Source: an uncultured Collinsella sp. (GTDB taxonomy: Bacteria; Actinomycetota; Coriobacteriia; Coriobacteriales; Coriobacteriaceae). From it: a DNA stretch of 7,700 nt. The stretch lies in contig URNI01000094.1 of the NCBI GenBank assembly GCA_900549135.1, positions 1 to 7,700 on the forward strand. The letters are read 5' to 3'. The notes beneath the pieces were generated by a model. That model was not told the origin of the DNA. It was given only the letters and a program-made list of their open reading frames with translations, and did not search any database. Every line of letters begins with the position of its first letter. Position 1 is the stretch's first letter. This document shows, piece after piece, positions 5,089 through 7,700 of this stretch. The position numbers were made by a program, and so were the translations under genes.

Positions 5089-6306
5089 GTGTCTATGCGT
5101 ACCGATGATTTTGACTACAACCTTCCCGAGGAACTGATTGCACAGGCTCCTGCCGAGCCGCGCGACTCCTGCCGCCTGTTGGTGGTGGATCGCAAGGGCT
5201 CCCGGGCGGGAACGCCGTTGGAGCACGGCGGTACCGTTGAGCACCGCATCTTCCGCGACATCATCGACTATATCGAGCCGGGCGATGTGCTCGTCATCAA
5301 CAAGACGCGTGTGATGCCGGCCCGCCTGATCGGTCGCAAAGCCGGCTCGGGCGGCGTGGTCGAGACGCTGCTGCTCAAGCGCCGCGAGGATGTTGACCCG
5401 CTGGGTCACGTTTGGGAGTGCCTGGTCAAGCCGGGCAAGCGCCTGAAGCCTGGTGCTCAGATTGAGTATCGCGCCGGTGGCGCCCATGCGCCCGAGGGTG
5501 CACCCGTGGTGCTGACGGCCGAGGTTGTCGACTTTGTCACCGACAGCCGCGGCGGCCGCCTGGTGCGTTTTGAGCCGGCCGGTTGCAATGCCGCCGGCGA
5601 CCCGCGCACGCTCGACGAGGCCATCCATGCTGCCGGCCACGTGCCGCTGCCGCCCTACATTACCGATTACGAGGGCGACCCCGAGAAGTACCAGACCGTT
5701 TACGCCATGAAGGAGGAGCACTCGGCTGCCGCTCCTACGGCGGGCCTGCACTTTACTCCCGAGCTCATGGCCGCTATCGAGGCCAAGGGTGCGAAGTTTG
5801 CCGCCGTCGAGCTCGAGGTGGGTATCGATACCTTCCGTCTGGTGGAGGAGGACGACCCTACACAGCACGTGATGCACACCGAGCGCTACCACGTGTCGCA
5901 GGAGGTTGTCGACGCTGTGCATAAGGCGAAGGCCGAGGGCCATCGTGTGATCGCCGTCGGCACTACCGCAGTGCGCTCGCTCGAGAGCGCGTTTGACGCG
6001 GACGCGCCGGTGTCCGATCCGGCTGTGACGGCGCGCTATTTTGAGGGCCGCGAGGACGGGGCCGACACGCTCGGCCGCGGTGACATCGTGGTGCGCGAGA
6101 ATGCGACGACGCAGCTCTACCTCATGCCCGGCTCGACCTATCACGTGGTCGACGCGCTGATCACGAACTTCCACGTGCCGCGCTCCACGCTCATGATGCT
6201 CGTGAGCGCACTTGCCACCCGCGACCAGATCATGGATGCCTACGCCGCCGCCATCGAGGAGCGCTACCGCTTCTTCAGCTTTGGCGACGCCATGCTCATT
6301 CAGTAG
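5089..6306 (+). CDS. queA: S-adenosylmethionine:tRNA ribosyltransferase-isomerase QueA
   Basis: QueA transfers and isomerises the ribosyl part of SAM onto preQ1 at tRNA position 34 to form epoxyqueuosine, the substrate of QueH next door. The 405 residues show the family hallmarks: DDFDYNLPEELIAQ (6-19), GDVLVINKTRVMPARL (65-80), LVKPGKRLKPG (112-122), PLPPYI (186-191), YQTVYA (201-206), SAAAPTAGLHFT (212-223), GTTAVRSLES (291-300), ITNFHVPRSTLMMLVSAL (358-375) and YRFFSFGDAMLI (393-404). QueA is usually about 340-350 residues, so this protein has about 55-60 extra, mainly near 150-180 and 305-335. The usually conserved LHVGxGTFxPV stretch reads LEVGIDTFRLV (242-252): His is Glu, Gly is Asp and Pro is Leu. 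The start is discussed under its ribosome-binding site. A 13-bp hairpin begins in the stop codon and a good terminator follows at 6382-6416. The family call is secure. Confidence 0.96.
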   Translation: MSMRTDDFDYNLPEELIAQAPAEPRDSCRLLVVDRKGSRAGTPLEHGGTVEHRIFRDIIDYIEPGDVLVINKTRVMPARLIGRKAGSGGVVETLLLKRREDVDPLGHVWECLVKPGKRLKPGAQIEYRAGGAHAPEGAPVVLTAEVVDFVTDSRGGRLVRFEPAGCNAAGDPRTLDEAIHAAGHVPLPPYITDYEGDPEKYQTVYAMKEEHSAAAPTAGLHFTPELMAAIEAKGAKFAAVELEVGIDTFRLVEEDDPTQHVMHTERYHVSQEVVDAVHKAKAEGHRVIAVGTTAVRSLESAFDADAPVSDPAVTARYFEGREDGADTLGRGDIVVRENATTQLYLMPGSTYHVVDALITNFHVPRSTLMMLVSALATRDQIMDAYAAAIEERYRFFSFGDAMLIQ

Positions 6307-6334
6307 GTTACGGCGTTTTACAAACGCCGTAACC
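6306..6334. repeat. Perfect 13-bp hairpin beginning in the queA stop codon
   Basis: Positions 6306-6318 (GGTTACGGCGTTT) are perfectly inverse to 6322-6334, with only TAC between them. The first base is the last base of the queA TAG. No T-tract follows, so it is not a standard intrinsic terminator. It could protect the mRNA 3' end or assist the terminator 48 nt further on. Confidence 0.75.
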
Positions 6335-6381
6335 GGTCGACGCTGCGCGGGCCGCATTTGGACAATCTGACGTTCAACTTC

Positions 6382-6416
6382 AAGGGCGCGACCAGAAGGT
6401 CAGCGCCCTTTCGTTT
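6382..6416 (+). terminator. Rho-independent terminator of queA
   Basis: AAGGGCGC (6382-6389) pairs perfectly with GCGCCCTT (6403-6410). An inner stem GACC (6390-6393) pairs with GGTC (6398-6401) around an AGAA loop, leaving only A6402 unpaired. The T-rich tail TTTCGTTT (6409-6416) follows directly. It lies 76 bp after the queA stop on the same strand. Confidence 0.75.
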
Positions 6417-6497
6417 CACGTCACCTTGTCTCAAATGTGACCCGCTCGCTGACTCTGCCATTACATCGGTGTTGCCGTGGTTGTTGAGTAGTCATTG

Positions 6498-6558
6498 GGC
6501 ACTTGGCACTTGGGGACGTTCCTTTTGTGCCGGCACCTGGGGACAGTCCTTATGTCAT
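6498..6558. repeat. REP-like direct repeat, two 27-bp copies plus a fragment
   Basis: Copy one (6505-6531) and copy two (6532-6558) abut and match at 20 of 27 positions, sharing GGCAC, TGGGGAC, TCCTT and TGT. A partial GGGCACTT precedes them at 6498-6505. Copy one begins GGCAC and ends GTGCC, so it can form a stem. The GGGGAC...TCCTTxTGT pattern resembles intergenic repeats I associate with REP elements mobilised by RAYT (Y1-type) transposases in Coriobacteria and Firmicutes; that link is from memory and unchecked. No transposase gene is present here. Confidence 0.6.
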
Positions 6559-6603
6559 GAGATCGGTGCAAGAGGGATAGGTTGCCTTGCGTCGATCTAA
6601 ATA

Positions 6604-6669
6604 AGTTGCGGTGAGATAGTTCTTGAATTGGCTTTTTGAGGGCTAAACAGGAACTATCTCACCGCAACT
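6604..6669. repeat. 66-bp palindromic element with perfect 19-bp arms
   Basis: Positions 6604-6622 (AGTTGCGGTGAGATAGTTC) are the exact inverse of 6651-6669. Pairing extends three more bases inward with one G-U, leaving a 22-nt loop. A T6 run follows at 6680-6685, ten bases past the right arm, too far for a classical + strand terminator. On the - strand it lies 27 bp after the stop of the coiled-coil gene and could help end that transcript. The symmetry and lack of coding content suggest a small dispersed repeat. Confidence 0.8.
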
Positions 6670-6695
6670 GCGTTGAGCGTTTTTTGGCAGCTGGT

Positions 6696-7700
6696 TTACT
6701 TGCTCGCGAACAGCCAGACTAGGATGATCACCAGGATTGCGGCGACGATGCAGACGATGGCGCCGGTGAATTTGATGCGTGAGTCGCGGGTACGCTCGCG
6801 CACCGCGTCCTCGGTGGCCTCGAGCTGGGCGACTTCTCGCTCGGTCTCGGCGTGTTCGGCTTTGTCTCGGGCCAAGGATCCTGCAAGCGACTCAGTGATC
6901 TCTGGGTGGTCGTGCACCTCGGTCGCCTGTTTGATAATCGACTGCGCATGCGCGGCATCTGCTTGGGCGTTGGCTATGCTCTGCTCTTGGTCGCGGCGTG
7001 CCTTGTCCTCGGCGGCGATCTTCTCGCGCAGTTCGCGCTGGCGCGTCGCGGCGGCGGTTTTTGCGGTCTGCAGCTCGTCGCGCGCGGCATCGGCCTCTGC
7101 CGTCACGGCCTGATGGGCTCGCTTGGCGTCGGTGATGGGGGCTTGTGCCTGCTCGACGGCCTGCTCGGCTGCGGCAAGCGAGTGCTCAAGGTCGGCGGTG
7201 ATGCGCGGGACATCTTCTTCGGCTTTACGCAGGGCATCCGCCGTGTCGGAGATCTGCATCGAGAGCTCGCTGGTGCGCACCGTATAGTTGGCGGGATTTG
7301 CCGAGGGATTGCGTTGCAGCTCGGCATACTCATGACGCAGCGTCTCGAGCTGGGCGCGCGTGGCGTCGACGGTTTGTTGTGCGGCCGCAATGCCGGCGTC
7401 TCGCTCGGCCTTCACCTTGTCGCGGATGCGCTTGGAATCCTCAAGGCGTCGAACGAGGCGGTTGCCGGTCTCGCGAGAGCTCGCCTCGCGGGCCTCCACG
7501 GCGTCGAGCGCGGCCTTCAGGCGGAGCTCAGTCGCGTCATCCTCTGTCTTCATTTGTTCGAGCTGACCATTGAGCTCTGTCGCTTTGGCGCCGTGGGCAT
7601 CACGGTCAATCTCGGCTGCCGCAGCGGTCTTTTGCGCTGTGGCGATCGCCTGACGCTGGTCGGCGACGATCTGCTCGTAGCGGCCTGCGATATCCTGGCG
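6696..7700 (-). CDS. Coiled-coil protein with C-terminal membrane anchor (5' end outside window)
   Basis: The frame is open from the right edge to the TAA at 6696-6698, giving 334 visible residues of a longer protein. The Met codon at 7553 is internal: no Shine-Dalgarno sequence precedes it, and the 49 codons upstream (beginning RQDIAGRYEQIVADQRQ) continue the same Ala/Glu/Gln/Arg-rich heptad pattern. Nearly the whole visible part is predicted coiled coil by composition, broken once near QRNPSANPANYTVRTSE. Shortly before the end lies one hydrophobic span of about 22 residues (FTGAIVCIVAAILVIILVWL), followed only by FASK. Basic residues on its N-terminal side (RERTRDSRIK) suggest that the coiled coil is cytoplasmic and the protein is tail-anchored. 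I recognise no enzyme motif and assign no function. Partners could include envelope or cell-division scaffolds, but the sequence does not show this. It converges with queA. Confidence 0.85.
   Translation of the reverse strand, partial: RQDIAGRYEQIVADQRQAIATAQKTAAAAEIDRDAHGAKATELNGQLEQMKTEDDATELRLKAALDAVEAREASSRETGNRLVRRLEDSKRIRDKVKAERDAGIAAAQQTVDATRAQLETLRHEYAELQRNPSANPANYTVRTSELSMQISDTADALRKAEEDVPRITADLEHSLAAAEQAVEQAQAPITDAKRAHQAVTAEADAARDELQTAKTAAATRQRELREKIAAEDKARRDQEQSIANAQADAAHAQSIIKQATEVHDHPEITESLAGSLARDKAEHAETEREVAQLEATEDAVRERTRDSRIKFTGAIVCIVAAILVIILVWLFASK

Larger units (their letters stand above)
6307..6695. other. Gene-free, repeat-rich region between queA and the coiled-coil gene
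   Basis: This 389-bp stretch lies between a + strand and a - strand gene that converge. It holds a hairpin at the queA stop, an intrinsic terminator (6382-6416), two diverged REP-like units (6505-6558) and a 66-bp palindrome (6604-6669) followed by a T6 run (6680-6685). I see no supported gene. The 80-codon frame at 6358-6600 has no ribosome-binding site and crosses the terminator and repeats. GTCAC (6420-6424) and GTGAC (6437-6441) form a small inverted repeat of unknown meaning. Confidence 0.7.

Noticed and set aside
5065..6357. A 430-codon - strand frame opposite queA
   Set aside because: It is antisense to a fully recognised queA, has no ribosome-binding site or motif, and would run through the stop-codon hairpin.
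6358..6600. An 80-codon + strand frame after queA
   Set aside because: It has no ribosome-binding site, and it contains the terminator and the REP-like repeats.
6498..6669. CRISPR array
   Set aside because: There are only two abutting diverged units and one palindrome, with no regular spacers and no cas genes.
6698..7553. Taking Met at 7553 as the start of the coiled-coil gene
   Set aside because: The frame and the heptad pattern continue unbroken to the window edge, and no ribosome-binding site precedes that Met.

Overview
The window looks like part of a GC-rich genome of the class Coriobacteriia (Actinomycetota), most like a gut Collinsella. This is a judgement from codon use, gene families and the style of the intergenic palindromes; no database was searched. 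The genes are ordinary chromosomal ones with a translation and tRNA-modification theme. No CRISPR array, phage module, transposase gene, rRNA or tRNA gene is visible.

Layout, left to right. (1) A probable 15-codon tail of an upstream gene, then a 56-residue single-span membrane protein on the + strand (139-309). (2) On the - strand, an RsmB/NOP-family RNA m5C methyltransferase (334-1437), convergent with the small gene. Upstream of it on the same strand is a large methionyl-tRNA synthetase-family gene (1589-3739). A nested palindromic element (1457-1577) fills the gap between them. (3) A divergent intergenic region with candidate promoters, then on the + strand a DUF3267-like membrane zinc peptidase (3872-4438), closely followed by queH (4449-5024). 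(4) queA (5089-6306), with its own candidate promoter and a good downstream terminator. (5) A repeat-rich gap of about 390 bp holding a stop-codon hairpin, the terminator, two diverged copies of a 27-bp REP-like unit and a 66-bp palindrome. (6) On the - strand, the C-terminal 334 residues of a long coiled-coil protein with a C-terminal membrane anchor; its start lies beyond the right edge.

How they work together: QueA transfers ribosyl from SAM to preQ1 in tRNA to make epoxyqueuosine, and QueH reduces that to queuosine, so the last two steps of tRNA queuosine synthesis are encoded side by side. The SAM-dependent methyltransferase and the synthetase-family gene also act on RNA. The DUF3267 peptidase has no obvious role in this pathway.

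The least ordinary items are the synthetase-family protein, which has a KASSS sequence in place of KMSKS, an altered zinc knuckle and large insertions, and the nested palindromes at gene boundaries. I do not see a clearly new multi-gene system.
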